This document shows, piece by piece, positions 25,474-35,534 of a DNA stretch of 64,000 nucleotides. The number at the start of each line of letters is the position of its first letter. Within the stretch, counting starts at the first letter, position 1. The notes below the pieces were generated by a model. It made no database searches. It was given only the letters and a program-made list of their open reading frames with translations, and was not told the DNA's origin. Origin of the DNA: Acidimicrobiia bacterium (GTDB taxonomy: Bacteria; Actinomycetota; Acidimicrobiia; IMCC26256; PALSA-610); the NCBI GenBank assembly GCA_036271555.1, contig DATBAK010000004.1, forward strand, positions 27,269 to 91,268, in the 5' to 3' direction. The translations under genes and the position numbers were made by a program.

Positions 25474-25619
25474 CGGTCGCACTCGCTCCGCTCGCCGCTC
25501 CTGACGCCTCAGCCGCAGCCTCGGGCGGCCCGCGAAACGACCCGCCCGTCCCCGCGAGAACGCTGGGCCTAGCGGTCGCACTCGCTCCGCTCGCCGCTCC
25601 TGACGCCTCAGCCGCCGCG
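25474..25619 (+). repeat. Dispersed intergenic repeat, two tandem copies (5 and 6)
   Basis: CGGTCGCACTCGCTCCGCTC then GCCGCTCCTGACGCCTCAG occurs at 25474 and again, identical, at 25573, a period of 99 bases. The first copy is complete to CGACCCGCCCGTCCCCGCG; the second is cut short before hutI. The block fills the space between the HAD start and the hutI stop. Confidence 0.78.
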
Positions 25620-25621
25620 CC

Positions 25622-26788
25622 TTACGGGTGTAGCGCCCCGCGCTCGACAACGGTGTGTACGAGCGGGACGCCGGGCCGGTACACGAGGTGGGTGTACGAC
25701 GGCGCGTCGAGCACGACGAGGTCGGCCCGCGCGCCGGGGGCGATCCGGCCGAGCTCGGGCCGCTGGAGTGCGGTCGCGCCACCGAGGGTCGCCGCCGCGA
25801 GCGCTTCCTCTGCGGTCATGTGCATCTCGCGCACGGCGAGCGCGAGGCAGAACGCCATCGACGTCGTGTAACTCGAGCCGGGGTTGCAGTTCGTCGCGAT
25901 CGCGACCGTCGCGCCCGCGGCGAGCAGTCGGCGCGCGTCGGGATAGGGCTGGCGGGTCGAGAAATCCGTCGCGGGAAGCAGCGTCGCGACCGTCGCACTG
26001 CTCGCGAGCGCGTCGACGTCGGCGGCGCCGAGGTGAGTGCAGTGGTCGGCGGACGCGGCGCCCATCTCGACCGCGAGCTGCACGCCCGGACCCTCACCGA
26101 GCTGGTTCGCGTGCACGCGCAGCCCGAGGCCCGCGTCGCGACCGGCGGCGAGCACCGCGCGCGACTGGTCGCGGTCGAAGGCGCCGACCTCGCAGAACAC
26201 ATCGACCCAGCGGCACTCGGGCGCGCAGGCCGCGAGCATCTCGCCGCAGACGAGCGCCACGTAGTCGTCGGCGCGGCCATCGAACTCCGCGGGGACGACG
26301 TGCGCGCCGAGGAACGTCACGTCGTCGGTGACCGCGCGCGCGATCTCGCAGGAGCGCCGTTCGCCTTCGACGTTCAGCGCGTAACCCGACTTCACCTCGA
26401 CGTGCGTGATGCCGGCGCGGCGTGCTTCGGCTCGGCGCGCCGCGGTGAGCGCGGTCAACTCGTCGGTGCTCGCAGCGCGGGTTGCATCGGTGGTGACGCG
26501 GATCCCGCCGGCCTCGTAGTCGTGGCCGGCCATGCGTTGCGCGAACTCGTCGGCGCGGTCGCCGGCGAACACGAGGTGCGTGTGACTGTCGACGAAGCCG
26601 GGGATCACGCAGCGACCGTCGGCGTCGACGCGCTCGTCGGCTGAGAGCGTGCCGGCCGCGCCGACGGCGACGACGTGTTCGCCTGCGACCGCGACCGCGG
26701 CATTCCGAACGATTCCGAGCGGACCGGCGCCGAGCGCGGGGTCGTTCGTGACGAGGAGCCCGATGTGGTCGACCACGAGCGAGCTCAT
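25622..26788 (-). CDS. hutI: Imidazolonepropionase
   Basis: 388 aa. Metal-binding HTH at H69/H71 in [20 protein letters not shown], the family segment [32 protein letters not shown], and [14 protein letters not shown] near the second metal/acid site. It opens the imidazolone ring to give N-formiminoglutamate, step 3 of histidine degradation. It is the last gene of the operon; the ATG overlaps the hutF stop by 4 bases (26785-26788). Confidence 0.95.
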   Translation of the reverse strand: MSSLVVDHIGLLVTNDPALGAGPLGIVRNAAVAVAGEHVVAVGAAGTLSADERVDADGRCVIPGFVDSHTHLVFAGDRADEFAQRMAGHDYEAGGIRVTTDATRAASTDELTALTAARRAEARRAGITHVEVKSGYALNVEGERRSCEIARAVTDDVTFLGAHVVPAEFDGRADDYVALVCGEMLAACAPECRWVDVFCEVGAFDRDQSRAVLAAGRDAGLGLRVHANQLGEGPGVQLAVEMGAASADHCTHLGAADVDALASSATVATLLPATDFSTRQPYPDARRLLAAGATVAIATNCNPGSSYTTSMAFCLALAVREMHMTAEEALAAATLGGATALQRPELGRIAPGARADLVVLDAPSYTHLVYRPGVPLVHTVVERGALHP

Positions 26789-28131
26789 GCGCGGACCGCG
26801 GCGATCGCGGTCGCCAGCTCGCGTTCGACATCGAGCTTCACGTGCTGTCCGTCGCGGACGACGACGCCGCCGGCGACGACCACGTGCTGCACGTCGGCCG
26901 CGGTCGCAGCGAACACGACCGCGTCGAGCAGCCGGCCAGGGTGCGAGCCGGCGAGGCGGACGCTGTCGAGCGCGACGGTCGTGAAGTCGGCCGGCGCACC
27001 CGCGGCCAGGCATCCGCCGTCCGCCCAGCCGAGGCTCTCGTAGCCCGCAGCGGTCGCCGCGGCGAGCAACGCGGCTGCGTCGTGCGTGCCGCGCGTGCCC
27101 GACACCAACCGCTCGTCGATCTCGACGGCGCGCGCCTCCTCGAACGGGTCGATGACCGCCTGCGAGTCGGTGCCGATCGCCAACGACGCGCCCGCCGCGC
27201 GGAGCCGGCTCGCAGGACCGACACCGTCGGCGAGGTCGCGTTCGGTTGTCGGACAGAAGCAGCACGTCGCGCGCGCGGCACCCAGCCCCGCGATGTCGTC
27301 GTCCGTGAGGTGCGTCGCGTGCACGGCGGTGAACCGCGCGTCGAGCGCGCCGGCGTCGGCCAGCACGGCCGTCGGTGTGCGCCCGTAGGCAGCCCGACAC
27401 GCCGTGTTCTCGGCCGGCTGCTCGGACACGTGCGCGTGAAGCGGCGCGCCGTGTGCGGTCGCCCATGCGACCACGCGCTCCTGCGCGACCGGATCGACGG
27501 CACGCACGCTGTGAATCGCGGCACCGATGGCGACTCGAGGACCCGCGAGCGAGCGCAACGCGTCGACTCGCGCCGCCCACCCGTCGGCGTCTTCGTCGGC
27601 GAACCGCCGCTGCACGCCGGCGAGCTCGACGACGCGCCCTCCCGCGATCCCGCCCTGCAGGTAGCACGTGTCGAGCAGCGTGATCCGGATGCCGGCATCG
27701 GCCGCGGCCGCGACGAGCGCGGCGCCCATCGCGTTGGGATCCGTATAGCGCACGCCGTCACGGTCGTGGTGGAGATAGTGGAACTCGCCGACAACCGTGA
27801 TGCCCGCACGCGCCATCTCGGCGAAGGTCGCGCGCGCGAGCGCGCGGTACGAGTCGGGATCAAGGCGCTCCGCGAGCGCGTACATCTCGTCGCGCCAGCT
27901 CCAAAAGGTGCCGCGGCGGCTCGTTTGCGCGACGCCGCGCAGCGCGCGATGGAATGCGTGCGAGTGCGCGTTCGCGAAGCCCGGGAGCGTGACGCCGCGC
28001 AGGATCGTCGCGTCGGCAAACGCCCGCTCCATCGTCACGTTCGTGATCAGGTCGCCGTCGACCTCGATGAGGACCCCCGCGTCGACCGAGTCGCCGCCCA
28101 GCCACGCGTACTCGCACCAGTACGTCGTCAC
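26785..28131 (-). CDS. hutF: Formimidoylglutamate deiminase
   Basis: 448 aa from GTG. Amidohydrolase fold with H56/H58 in [13 protein letters not shown], then [20 protein letters not shown], a signature of Hut[11 protein letters not shown] and the [17 protein letters not shown] segment complete the active site. It converts formiminoglutamate to N-formylglutamate and ammonia, which commits the route to the HutF/HutG branch rather than direct HutG hydrolysis. The start overlaps the deformylase-like stop by 4 bases. Confidence 0.94.
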   Translation of the reverse strand: MTTYWCEYAWLGGDSVDAGVLIEVDGDLITNVTMERAFADATILRGVTLPGFANAHSHAFHRALRGVAQTSRRGTFWSWRDEMYALAERLDPDSYRALARATFAEMARAGITVVGEFHYLHHDRDGVRYTDPNAMGAALVAAAADAGIRITLLDTCYLQGGIAGGRVVELAGVQRRFADEDADGWAARVDALRSLAGPRVAIGAAIHSVRAVDPVAQERVVAWATAHGAPLHAHVSEQPAENTACRAAYGRTPTAVLADAGALDARFTAVHATHLTDDDIAGLGAARATCCFCPTTERDLADGVGPASRLRAAGASLAIGTDSQAVIDPFEEARAVEIDERLVSGTRGTHDAAALLAAATAAGYESLGWADGGCLAAGAPADFTTVALDSVRLAGSHPGRLLDAVVFAATAADVQHVVVAGGVVVRDGQHVKLDVERELATAIAAVRA

Positions 28132-28703
28132 GACCCGACGCGTGCCACGAACTCGGTGATACGGGCGACGAACGCGTCGCGGTGGAAACGCTCGAACTGC
28201 TCCCACGTCGTGAGCGTGCGGGGGTCGCGCACGCGGTCGACGAAGAGCACACCGTCGAGATGGTCGAGCTCGTGCTGGAACGTGCCCGCGGTGAGCCCGC
28301 GCTTGATCTCGTCGTGCGGGTTGCCATCGCGGTCGAGATAGCGCACGCGGATGTTCACCCTGCGCTCCACGGTGCCGCGCAGGTCGGGCACCGACAGGCA
28401 ACCCTCGTTGATCTCGACCGTCTCGTCGTCGAGCGCCTCGATCACCGGGTTGACGACGACGGTCAGCGGGATCCGCGGCTTGTACGGATAGCGGGGGTTG
28501 TGCTCGACCTCGATCACCGCGACGCGCACCGTCTCGTGCACCTGGTTCGCGGCGATGCCGGCACCGCCCGCGGCACGCATCGTGTCGATCAGGTCGTCGA
28601 CGAGTCGCTGCATCTCCGGGGCGCGCAGCTCCTCGACCGTGATCTCGCGCGCGCGTTCGCGCAACACCGGATGGCCGATCGTCGCGATCGGTCGCGCGGT
28701 CAC
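28128..28703 (-). CDS. Peptide-deformylase-like protein inside the hut operon
   Basis: 191 aa from GTG. All three deformylase motifs are intact: GAGIAANQ (47-54), EGCLS (100-104, C102 metal ligand) and QHELDHL (143-149, H144/H148 metal ligands and E145). So it should be an active Fe/Zn deformylase. It sits between hutU and hutF with 4-base overlaps on both sides. There is no fmt, rsm or ribosomal gene near it, unlike housekeeping def. Hydrolysis of N-formylglutamate, the missing HutG step, is an attractive role (inference). Confidence 0.9.
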   Translation of the reverse strand: MTARPIATIGHPVLRERAREITVEELRAPEMQRLVDDLIDTMRAAGGAGIAANQVHETVRVAVIEVEHNPRYPYKPRIPLTVVVNPVIEALDDETVEINEGCLSVPDLRGTVERRVNIRVRYLDRDGNPHDEIKRGLTAGTFQHELDHLDGVLFVDRVRDPRTLTTWEQFERFHRDAFVARITEFVARVGS

Positions 28704-30355
28704 GAGCCGTCGCCTTCCGTCATCGGGATGCGCACGCCGCGCTCGGCCGCGACCTCGGACGCGCGCTCGTAGCCCGCGTCGGCGTGACGGATGACGCCGG
28801 TGCCGGGGTCGGCCGTGAGCACGCGCTCGAGCTTCTCCCCCGCGAGGTCGGTGCCGTCGGCGACGCACACCATGCCCGCGTGGATCGAGCGGCCGATGCC
28901 GACGCCGCCACCGTGATGGATGCTCACCCATGTCGCGCCGGACGCGGTGTTCACGAGCGCGTTCAGCAAGGGCCAGTCGGCGATGGCGTCGGAACCGTCG
29001 GCCATCGCCTCCGTCTCGCGGTACGGAGACGCGACCGAGCCCGAGTCGAGATGGTCACGTCCGATCACGATCGGCGCCTGCACGGCGCCCCGCCGCACCA
29101 GGGCGTTGAAGCGCGCGCCGAGTCGCGCCCGCTCGCCGTAGCCGAGCCAGCAGATACGCGCCGGCAGGCCTTGAAACGCGACGCGCTCGCGAGCGAGCGC
29201 GATCCAGCGCGCGAGACCGTCGTCGTCGGGGAACTCTTCGAGCACCGCGGCGTCGGTCGCGGCGATGTCGGCGGGATCGCCCGACAGCGCGACCCACCGG
29301 AACGGGCCCTTGCCCTCGCAGAACAGCGGGCGGATGTACGCGGGCAGGAAGCCGGGGTACGCGAACGCACGCTCGAAGCCGCCGGCGCGCGCCTCGGTGC
29401 GCAGGTTGTTGCCGTAGTCGAACACCTCGGCGCCGGCGTCGAGGAAGCCGACCATCGCCGCGCAGTGCACGGCCATCGCGTCCCGAGCGCGGCGCGTGTA
29501 CTCGGAGGGATCGTCGTCACGGAGGCGCGCGATCGCTTCGTCGCTCAAGTCGTTGGGCACGTAGCTGAGCGGGTCGTGCGCGCTGGTCTGGTCGGTCACG
29601 ATGTCGGCGCCGAAACCCTGTTCGAGCAGCCGCGGCAGTGCGTCGGCCGCGTTCGCGCGCACGCCGACGCTCAACGCCCGCCGCTCTGATCGCGCGCGTT
29701 CACAGCGCGCGACCGCATCGTCGAGATCCGACGCCTCTTCGTCGAGGTAGCGCGTCGCGATGCGGCGCGCGATGCGGTCGCCGTCGACGTCGATGCACAG
29801 CGCGACCCCGCCGTTCATCGTCACTGCGAGCGGCTGCGCGCCACCCATGCCACCGAGCCCCGAGGTGAGCGTGATCGTGCCCGCGAGCGTGCCGCCGAAG
29901 CGGCGGCGCGCGATCTCCGCGAAGCACTCGTACGTGCCCTGGAGGATGCCCTGCGTCCCGATGTAGATCCACGAGCCCGCGGTCATCTGGCCGTACATCG
30001 TGAGGCCGAGGTGCTCGAGCCGGCGGAACTCGTCCCAGGTCGCCCAGTCGGGCACGAGGTTCGAGTTCGCGATCAGCACGCGCGGAGCCCACTCGTGCGT
30101 GCGGAACACGCCGACCGGCTTGCCCGACTGCACGAGCAGCGTCTCGTCGCCCTCGAGCGTTCGGAGCGTCCGCACGATCGCGTCGAAGGCCTCCCAAGAA
30201 CGCGCCGCGCGTCCCGTGCCGCCGTACACGACGAGGTCCTCGGGCCGCTCCGCGACCTCAGGATCGAGGTTGTTGTGGAGCATCCGCAGCGCGGCTTCCT
30301 GCGGCCACCCCTTGCACGAGATCTCGCCGCCGCGCGGCGCTCGAATCGTCCTCAT
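28700..30355 (-). CDS. hutU: Urocanate hydratase
   Basis: 551 aa, the usual length. Highly conserved blocks: [20 protein letters not shown] at the start, [18 protein letters not shown], the NAD region [39 protein letters not shown] and [20 protein letters not shown]. It hydrates urocanate to imidazolonepropionate using tightly bound NAD. It overlaps hutH upstream (30352-30355) and the deformylase-like gene downstream. Confidence 0.96.
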   Translation of the reverse strand: MRTIRAPRGGEISCKGWPQEAALRMLHNNLDPEVAERPEDLVVYGGTGRAARSWEAFDAIVRTLRTLEGDETLLVQSGKPVGVFRTHEWAPRVLIANSNLVPDWATWDEFRRLEHLGLTMYGQMTAGSWIYIGTQGILQGTYECFAEIARRRFGGTLAGTITLTSGLGGMGGAQPLAVTMNGGVALCIDVDGDRIARRIATRYLDEEASDLDDAVARCERARSERRALSVGVRANAADALPRLLEQGFGADIVTDQTSAHDPLSYVPNDLSDEAIARLRDDDPSEYTRRARDAMAVHCAAMVGFLDAGAEVFDYGNNLRTEARAGGFERAFAYPGFLPAYIRPLFCEGKGPFRWVALSGDPADIAATDAAVLEEFPDDDGLARWIALARERVAFQGLPARICWLGYGERARLGARFNALVRRGAVQAPIVIGRDHLDSGSVASPYRETEAMADGSDAIADWPLLNALVNTASGATWVSIHHGGGVGIGRSIHAGMVCVADGTDLAGEKLERVLTADPGTGVIRHADAGYERASEVAAERGVRIPMTEGDGS

Positions 30356-31869
30356 GACAGCGTCCCTACCACGCCCTCGACGGCGCGCAGCACGGTGCCG
30401 TCGACGACCATCGCCTCGACCGCCGCAAGCTCGGGCGCAAGCCGGCGGTCGGAGCCGGGTCCGTCGACGCGTGCCCGCAGAGCCGCGAGCGCGGCCCCCG
30501 TGCCCGCCGCGGGTGCGAGTGGCGCGCGCAGGTCCAACCCGCGCGCCGCGCACGTGAGCTCGACGGCGAGGATGCGCGCGACGTTCGCGAGGACGCGTCG
30601 CAGCTTGCGTGCCGCGCCCCACGCCATCGAGACGTGGTCTTCCTGCATCGCGCTCGTCGGCAGCGAGTCGACGCTCGCGGGCGCCGCGAGCCGCCGGTTC
30701 TCGGCGACCATCGCCGCCATCGTGTACTGGCCGATCATCATCCCGGAGTTCACGCCCGCGTCGGGCGCGAGGAACGGTGGGAGCCCCTGCGAGCGCGTCG
30801 CGTCGAGGAGCCGGTCGACCCGGCGTTCCGCGATCGCGCCGACCTCGGCCGCCGCGATCGCGAGGAAGTCGCATGCGAACCCGAGCGGCGCGCCGTGGAA
30901 GTTGCCACACGACTCGATGCGACCGTCGGGCAGCACCATCGGGTTGTCGATCGCCGAGACGAGCTCCGCGCCGGCGACGCGCCGAGCGTGGTCGACGGTG
31001 TCGCGCGCCGCGCCGTGCACCTGCGGCGCGCACCGCAACGAGTACGCGTCCTGCACCCGCAGGTCGCCGACGCGGTGACTCATGACGATCGCGGACCCGC
31101 CGAGCAGCGCGCGCAGGTTGGCCGCGCTCGCGCGCTGACCCGGCTGCGGCCGCAGCTGCTGGAGATCATCGGCGAACGCGCGATCGGTGCCGAGCAGCGC
31201 CTCGACCGTCATCGCGCACGCGATGTCGGCGACGCGCAACAGGTCGTCGAGATCGTGCAGCGCGAGCAGGAGCATGCCGAGGATGCCGTCGGTGCCGTTG
31301 ACGAGCGCGAGCCCTTCCTTGGCGAGCAACGTCACCGGTTCGAACCCCGCGCGCGCGGCCTCGACGATGTGGCCGTCGCGGTCGACGACCTCGCCCTCCC
31401 CGATGAGCACGAGCGCGACGTGCGCGAGCGGCGCGAGGTCGCCGCTGGCGCCGAGCGATCCGTGCTCGGGCACGATCGGCGTGAGCCCGCGGTTCAACAG
31501 TTCCAGCAGTGTGTCGACGAGCAGCGGACGGGCGCCGGAGTACGCCATCGCGAGCGTGCGCGCGCGCAGCAGCATCATCGCCCGCACCACTTCGCGTTCG
31601 ACCGGCGGTCCCATCCCGGCCGCGTGCGAGCGGATGAGCGCGCGCTGGAGCTCCTCGCGCCGCTCGGGCGGGATCACCGTGTTCGCGAGCGAGCCGAAGC
31701 CGGTCGACACGCCGTACACGGGCTCGTCGGAACGCGCGTGCGCGTCGACGAGGGCCGCGCTCGTCTCCATCTCGCCGCGCGCCGACGACGCGAGCCGCAC
31801 CGGTTCGTCGTGCCGCGCGACCGCGACGACGGCGTCCGCCGTGAGCCCGGTGCCGGTGAGGTCGATCAC
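30352..31869 (-). CDS. hutH: Histidine ammonia-lyase
   Basis: 505 aa from GTG. The MIO cofactor is made from A141-S142-G143 in [33 protein letters not shown] and the active-site Tyr/Gln/Phe segments ([30 protein letters not shown]) match the family. It deaminates histidine to urocanate, the first step. It overlaps the stop of the DUF1003 gene by 4 bases. Confidence 0.95.
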   Translation of the reverse strand: MIDLTGTGLTADAVVAVARHDEPVRLASSARGEMETSAALVDAHARSDEPVYGVSTGFGSLANTVIPPERREELQRALIRSHAAGMGPPVEREVVRAMMLLRARTLAMAYSGARPLLVDTLLELLNRGLTPIVPEHGSLGASGDLAPLAHVALVLIGEGEVVDRDGHIVEAARAGFEPVTLLAKEGLALVNGTDGILGMLLLALHDLDDLLRVADIACAMTVEALLGTDRAFADDLQQLRPQPGQRASAANLRALLGGSAIVMSHRVGDLRVQDAYSLRCAPQVHGAARDTVDHARRVAGAELVSAIDNPMVLPDGRIESCGNFHGAPLGFACDFLAIAAAEVGAIAERRVDRLLDATRSQGLPPFLAPDAGVNSGMMIGQYTMAAMVAENRRLAAPASVDSLPTSAMQEDHVSMAWGAARKLRRVLANVARILAVELTCAARGLDLRAPLAPAAGTGAALAALRARVDGPGSDRRLAPELAAVEAMVVDGTVLRAVEGVVGTLS

Positions 31870-32264
31870 GACTGGCCGAGCACCTTCGCGTGCACGGCCT
31901 TCGTCAGCTCGTGGATCTCGCGGGTGAGGTCGGTGTTCGTCTTGAGCTCCTGCTCCTGCTCGGTGAAGTCACGGTCGGCCTTCGCCTGCTGGAACTCCGC
32001 AGCACGGTTCTGCCCGATCATGACGAAGGTCGAGAGGAAGATCGCCTCGAGCGAGACGACGAGGGTGAGCTTCGGCCACGGGTTCTTCTCGACGAAGATC
32101 ATCCAGACCGCGAACACGATCGCGTGGATGTAGACGAAGTTCATCGATCCCGCGAAGGAAGTGATCGCGTCGGCGACGCGCAGCTGGATGTTGGCGTAAC
32201 GCCGTTCCCTGTGCTCGACGATCACCGGGTTGTGCGTGACGTTCGGGTCGAGCTTGATGGCCAC
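31866..32264 (-). CDS. DUF1003 membrane protein, first gene of the hut operon
   Basis: 132 aa from GTG. Two transmembrane helices (about 42-60 and 68-88), flanked by the family's NVTHNPVIVEHRERRYANIQ N-terminus and a charged coiled-coil tail (FTEQEQELKTNTDLTREIHE). DUF1003 proteins are inner-membrane proteins of unknown function. It may be the operon's leader gene or unrelated. The 103-base divergent spacer to the threonine dehydratase should hold both promoters; I see no clear operator there. Confidence 0.82.
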   Translation of the reverse strand: MAIKLDPNVTHNPVIVEHRERRYANIQLRVADAITSFAGSMNFVYIHAIVFAVWMIFVEKNPWPKLTLVVSLEAIFLSTFVMIGQNRAAEFQQAKADRDFTEQEQELKTNTDLTREIHELTKAVHAKVLGQS

Positions 32265-32367
32265 GAATCTTCCTCTCGTCGTCCACCGCGGGACCAGTGA
32301 ACCCCAGCGCCGGGCGCGAACGGCGGCAATCGGGCGGGCCCGAAGGCGGCCCGGGCAGACTGTTCCC

Positions 32368-33315
32368 GTGCGGACCGTCCGAGTACCCGACGCGAGCGCG
32401 ATCACACGCGCGCTCGAGGTGGTGCGCCAGCACCTGGCGGTCACTCCCGTGGTTCCCGCGCCGGCGCTCGGCGCCGACGTGTGGCTCAAGCTCGAGACGC
32501 TCCAGCCGACCGGCTCGTTCAAGGTGCGCGGCGCGCTCGTGGCCGTCGGTGCCGCGGTCGAGCGGGAGCCCGACCGACCGATCGTCACCGCGTCGGCCGG
32601 CAACCACGGGCTCGGTGTCGCGTTCGCGGCCTCACGGCTCGGCGCGCAGGCGACGATCGTCGTGCCCGAGAAGGCCTCGCCCGCCAAGCTCGCGGCGCTC
32701 GAACGCTTCCCGATCACCCTCGTGCGGCACGGCGACTCCTACGACGACGCGGAACGCCACGCGCTCGCGCTCGCCGACGCGGGTGCGTTGTTCGTGTCGC
32801 CCTACAACGATCCCGATGTGATCGCGGGTCAGGGCACGATCGCGCTCGAGCTGCGTGCGCAGATCCCCGCGCTCGCGACGATCGTGACGCCGATCGGTGG
32901 CGGCGGGCTCGCGTCGGGGCTCGGTCTCGCGACGCACGGCACGTCGACGCGTGTGATCGCGGCCGAGGCGTCGCAGTCGCCCGCGTTCCGCAGCGCGCTC
33001 GACGCGGGGCACCCGGTGACGGTTGCCGTCGGCGCGACGCTCGCCGATGGACTCGCCGGCAACCTCGAACCGGGCTCGGTCACGTTCGACCTCGTGCGCC
33101 GCGACATCACCGACGTCGTGACCGTGTCGGAAGACGAGATCGCCGACGCGATGCGGTTGCTCGTGCGCGAGCACGGCGTCGTCGTCGAAGGGTCGGCCGC
33201 GGTCGCCGCCGCTGCGGTGGCGACGGGCCGTGTCCCCCTTGCCGACGGACCGGTCGCGATCGTGCTGACCGGTCGCAACGTCGCGACCGCGACGCTCGCG
33301 CGCGTGCTGGGCTGA
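32368..33315 (+). CDS. Threonine/serine dehydratase, PLP-dependent
   Basis: 315 aa from GTG. Fold type II PLP enzyme: the lysine K52 in LQPTGSFKVRGA, the SAGNHGLGVAFAASRLG loop, and the Gly-rich phosphate-binding loop GGGGLASGLG. It deaminates threonine or serine to the 2-oxo acid and ammonia. There is no C-terminal ACT regulatory domain, so it is of the catabolic or short type. It is divergent from the hut operon, which fits an amino-acid catabolism region. Confidence 0.88.
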   Translation: MRTVRVPDASAITRALEVVRQHLAVTPVVPAPALGADVWLKLETLQPTGSFKVRGALVAVGAAVEREPDRPIVTASAGNHGLGVAFAASRLGAQATIVVPEKASPAKLAALERFPITLVRHGDSYDDAERHALALADAGALFVSPYNDPDVIAGQGTIALELRAQIPALATIVTPIGGGGLASGLGLATHGTSTRVIAAEASQSPAFRSALDAGHPVTVAVGATLADGLAGNLEPGSVTFDLVRRDITDVVTVSEDEIADAMRLLVREHGVVVEGSAAVAAAAVATGRVPLADGPVAIVLTGRNVATATLARVLG

Positions 33316-33316
33316 T

Positions 33317-33410
33317 GGTCGCGCTCGCTGCTCCTGACACCTCAGCCCTCGACTCGGGCCCGAATCCGGCGGCGTCGCGAAGCGACCCACCCGTCCCGGC
33401 GAGAAGCTCG
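33317..33410 (+). repeat. Dispersed intergenic repeat, copy 7
   Basis: Starts GGTCGCGCTCGCTGCTCCTGACACCTCAG (shortened by one block) and shares GGGCCCGAATCCGGCGGCGT with the type copy at 13051, ending GCGACCCACCCGTCCCGGCG. It fills the gap between the dehydratase and cyclodeaminase genes. Confidence 0.7.
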
Positions 33411-33424
33411 CCCGGCGTCAGCCG

Positions 33425-34420
33425 ATGCTCGTCCTGACCCGCGCCGACGTCGAGTCGGTCCTCGATCTCGACGCGCTGCGCGACGCGGTGGCGGCGGCGT
33501 TGCGGGAGCTCAGCGTCGGCTCGCCGTCGATGCCGCCGAGGATCGCGGCCGAGACCCCGTCCGGCGGGCTGCTGGCGGCGATGCCGGGTTCGTTCCCCGA
33601 GCTGGGCGCACTCGGCGCCAAGCTCGTGGCGGTCTTCCCGGAGAACGTCGATGCGCCGACACATCAAGCCGTCGTCGTGCTCTGCGACCCGCGCACCGGC
33701 ACACCGATCGCGCTGGTCGACGGCACCGCGATCACCGCGGCGCGCACCGCCGCCGCTTCGGCCGTGGCCGCGCAGCACCTCGCGCGTGCCGACGCGACCG
33801 TCCTGACGATCCTCGGGACCGGAGTGCAGGCGCGCGCCCACGCCGATGCGATCCCGCGCGTCTGCCCGAACCTGCGCGAGCTGCGAATCGCCGGCCGCTC
33901 CGCACCCCGTGCGACCGCGCTCGCGCGTGAGCTCGACCGGCTCGACCGGCTCGACGGGCTCGATCTCGCGATCACCACGACCACTGATCTCGCGACGGCG
34001 ATCACGGGCGCCGACATCGTGTGCGCGACCACGCACTCGCCCGACCCCGTCGTGCGGCGCGAATGGTTGCGTCCCGGCGTGCACGTGAGCTCGGTCGGCT
34101 TCAACACCGCGGGACGCGAGGTCGACGCCGACACCGTGCGCCACGCGATCGTCGTCGTCGAATCACGCGCGGCCGTGCTCGCGCCGGTGCCCGCGGGCGC
34201 GAACGAGCTGCTCTGGGCGATCCGCGACGGTGTGATCACCGCCGATCACATCCACGCCGAGGTCGGTGAGCTCGTCGCGGGCACGCGTCCCGGCCGCACG
34301 AGCGCCGACCAGATCACGCTGTACAAGTCCGTCGGAGTCGCGGCGGAGGACCTCGCCGCCGCGCAGCTCGTCGTAGATGCCGCGCGAGCGGGCGGCATCG
34401 GATCGGAGATCGCGTTCTGA
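33425..34420 (+). CDS. Ornithine cyclodeaminase / mu-crystallin family protein
   Basis: 331 aa. Conserved GAKLVAVFPEN, then the NAD(P)-binding loop TILGTGVQARAHADAIPRV, and PGVHVSSVGFNTAGREVDAD. The family includes ornithine cyclodeaminase, alanine dehydrogenase and ketimine reductases; the substrate cannot be told apart here. A short LDRLDRLDGLDL in-frame repeat occurs near residue 170. It shares one base with the next gene (TGATG), so it is co-translated with the alpha/beta hydrolase. Confidence 0.85.
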   Translation: MLVLTRADVESVLDLDALRDAVAAALRELSVGSPSMPPRIAAETPSGGLLAAMPGSFPELGALGAKLVAVFPENVDAPTHQAVVVLCDPRTGTPIALVDGTAITAARTAAASAVAAQHLARADATVLTILGTGVQARAHADAIPRVCPNLRELRIAGRSAPRATALARELDRLDRLDGLDLAITTTTDLATAITGADIVCATTHSPDPVVRREWLRPGVHVSSVGFNTAGREVDADTVRHAIVVVESRAAVLAPVPAGANELLWAIRDGVITADHIHAEVGELVAGTRPGRTSADQITLYKSVGVAAEDLAAAQLVVDAARAGGIGSEIAF

Positions 34421-35235
34421 TGCCGAAGGTCGAGCTTCCCGACGTCACGATCGACTACGAGATCGAAGGCGACGGTGATCCGATCGTGCTCGTGTGCGGC
34501 TGCACGCAGCCCGCGCTCGCGTTCCGCATCGGTATCGGTCCCGCGCTCGTCGCCGCCGGCTACCGCGTCATCACGTACGACAACCGCGGTGTGCCGCCGT
34601 CGTCGGCACCGCCGGCGCCGTATTCGGTCGGGCAGATGGTCGACGACCTCGTCGGGCTCCTCGATCACCTGGAGCTCGAGCGCGTGCGCGTCGCCGGACA
34701 TTCGATGGGTGGCTGGATCGCGGAGACGCTCGCCGCCCGTCATCCCGAGCGGGTCCGCGCCGCCGCGCTCATGGGCAGCTGCAATGTCGCGACCGAGTGG
34801 GAGAAGGCGATCACGACCGTCGAGCGCGATCTTGCGCGCCTCGACGTCGAGCTGCCGCGCCTCTTCTTCGCGTGCGAGACGCTGCGCTACCTGCCGAACT
34901 TCGACCTCCAGGACGACGCGATCGTCGGCGCGTGGCTGTCGATGATCGGTGATCAGCCGCCGCTCGCGAACCCCGGCCGGCTCGGTCACTACGAGGCGTG
35001 CCTCGCGTGGTCACTCGACCTCGAGCGCACGCGCGTCTGGCCCGACATCAGCGTGCCCTGCCTTGTGCTCGCGTTCGAGCACGACGTCGACTCACCGCCC
35101 GCGCACGCGCGCGCCGCCACCGCGCAGATCCCCGGCGCGCGCTACGCGGAGATCCCGAGCTCGAGCCACCTCGGCATCTTCACGCATGTCGACGCGGTCG
35201 CGAGCGAGCTCGTCGCCTTCTTCGCTCGCGTCTGA
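34420..35235 (+). CDS. Alpha/beta-hydrolase-fold protein
   Basis: 271 aa. Nucleophile elbow GHSMGGW with Ser95, oxyanion-hole region VLVCGCTQPALAF after the second strand, the acid Asp in FEHDVDSPP and the His in SSSHLGIF. It is the haloperoxidase/lactonase-like group, so an ester, lactone or C-C bond hydrolase. Translationally coupled to the cyclodeaminase-like gene; together they may act in one amino-acid pathway (inference). Confidence 0.85.
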   Translation: MPKVELPDVTIDYEIEGDGDPIVLVCGCTQPALAFRIGIGPALVAAGYRVITYDNRGVPPSSAPPAPYSVGQMVDDLVGLLDHLELERVRVAGHSMGGWIAETLAARHPERVRAAALMGSCNVATEWEKAITTVERDLARLDVELPRLFFACETLRYLPNFDLQDDAIVGAWLSMIGDQPPLANPGRLGHYEACLAWSLDLERTRVWPDISVPCLVLAFEHDVDSPPAHARAATAQIPGARYAEIPSSSHLGIFTHVDAVASELVAFFARV

Positions 35236-35345
35236 GCGCGACAGACAGCGCTCAGCGATCCGACGCCGAACGGTCGCACGCACGCGACCCTTCGGCAACG
35301 AGTCGGGTGCACGATGACCTCACGAAAACGAAAGGGAGGTCGCTG

Positions 35346-35429
35346 ATGTCCCGATCCGCACTTCACTCCACCGAGCGAGACGCCGGAGCCGCCACCGGCG
35401 GAGCTCGTCCCCCGCCTCGCCCCGCGTGA
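35346..35429 (+). CDS. Possible 27-aa small ORF
   Basis: MSRSALHSTERDAGAATGGA then a Pro-rich end. It has an unusually strong ribosome site (AGGGAGG, ending 5 bases before ATG). It is the only coding candidate in the 299-base space 35236-35534; the rest of that space holds a degraded repeat copy (35495-35530) and nothing else I can recognise. The codon use is not decisive, so the call is tentative. Confidence 0.28.
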   Translation: MSRSALHSTERDAGAATGGARPPPRPA

Positions 35430-35494
35430 CACTCCGCCAGGGACGGCGAAGCTGCGGGCACAACGGCGTGCCCCACGCTTCCTTCCCCTCGCTA

Positions 35495-35530
35495 CTCGGG
35501 CGGCCGCAGAGCGATCCGCCCGTTCCTGCG
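35495..35530 (+). repeat. Partial dispersed intergenic repeat, copy 8
   Basis: CTCGGGCGGCCGCAGAGCGA then TCCGCCCGTTCCTGCG matches only the last third of the element (compare 13116-13146 and 25525-25555). Upstream bases are too diverged to align by eye. Confidence 0.45.
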
Positions 35531-35534
35531 ACAC

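Noticed and set aside
33931..33972. Short tandem repeat CTCGACCGG in the cyclodeaminase-like gene
   Set aside because: It is in frame, encodes LDRLDRLDGLD on a helix surface, and is too short to be a separate element.
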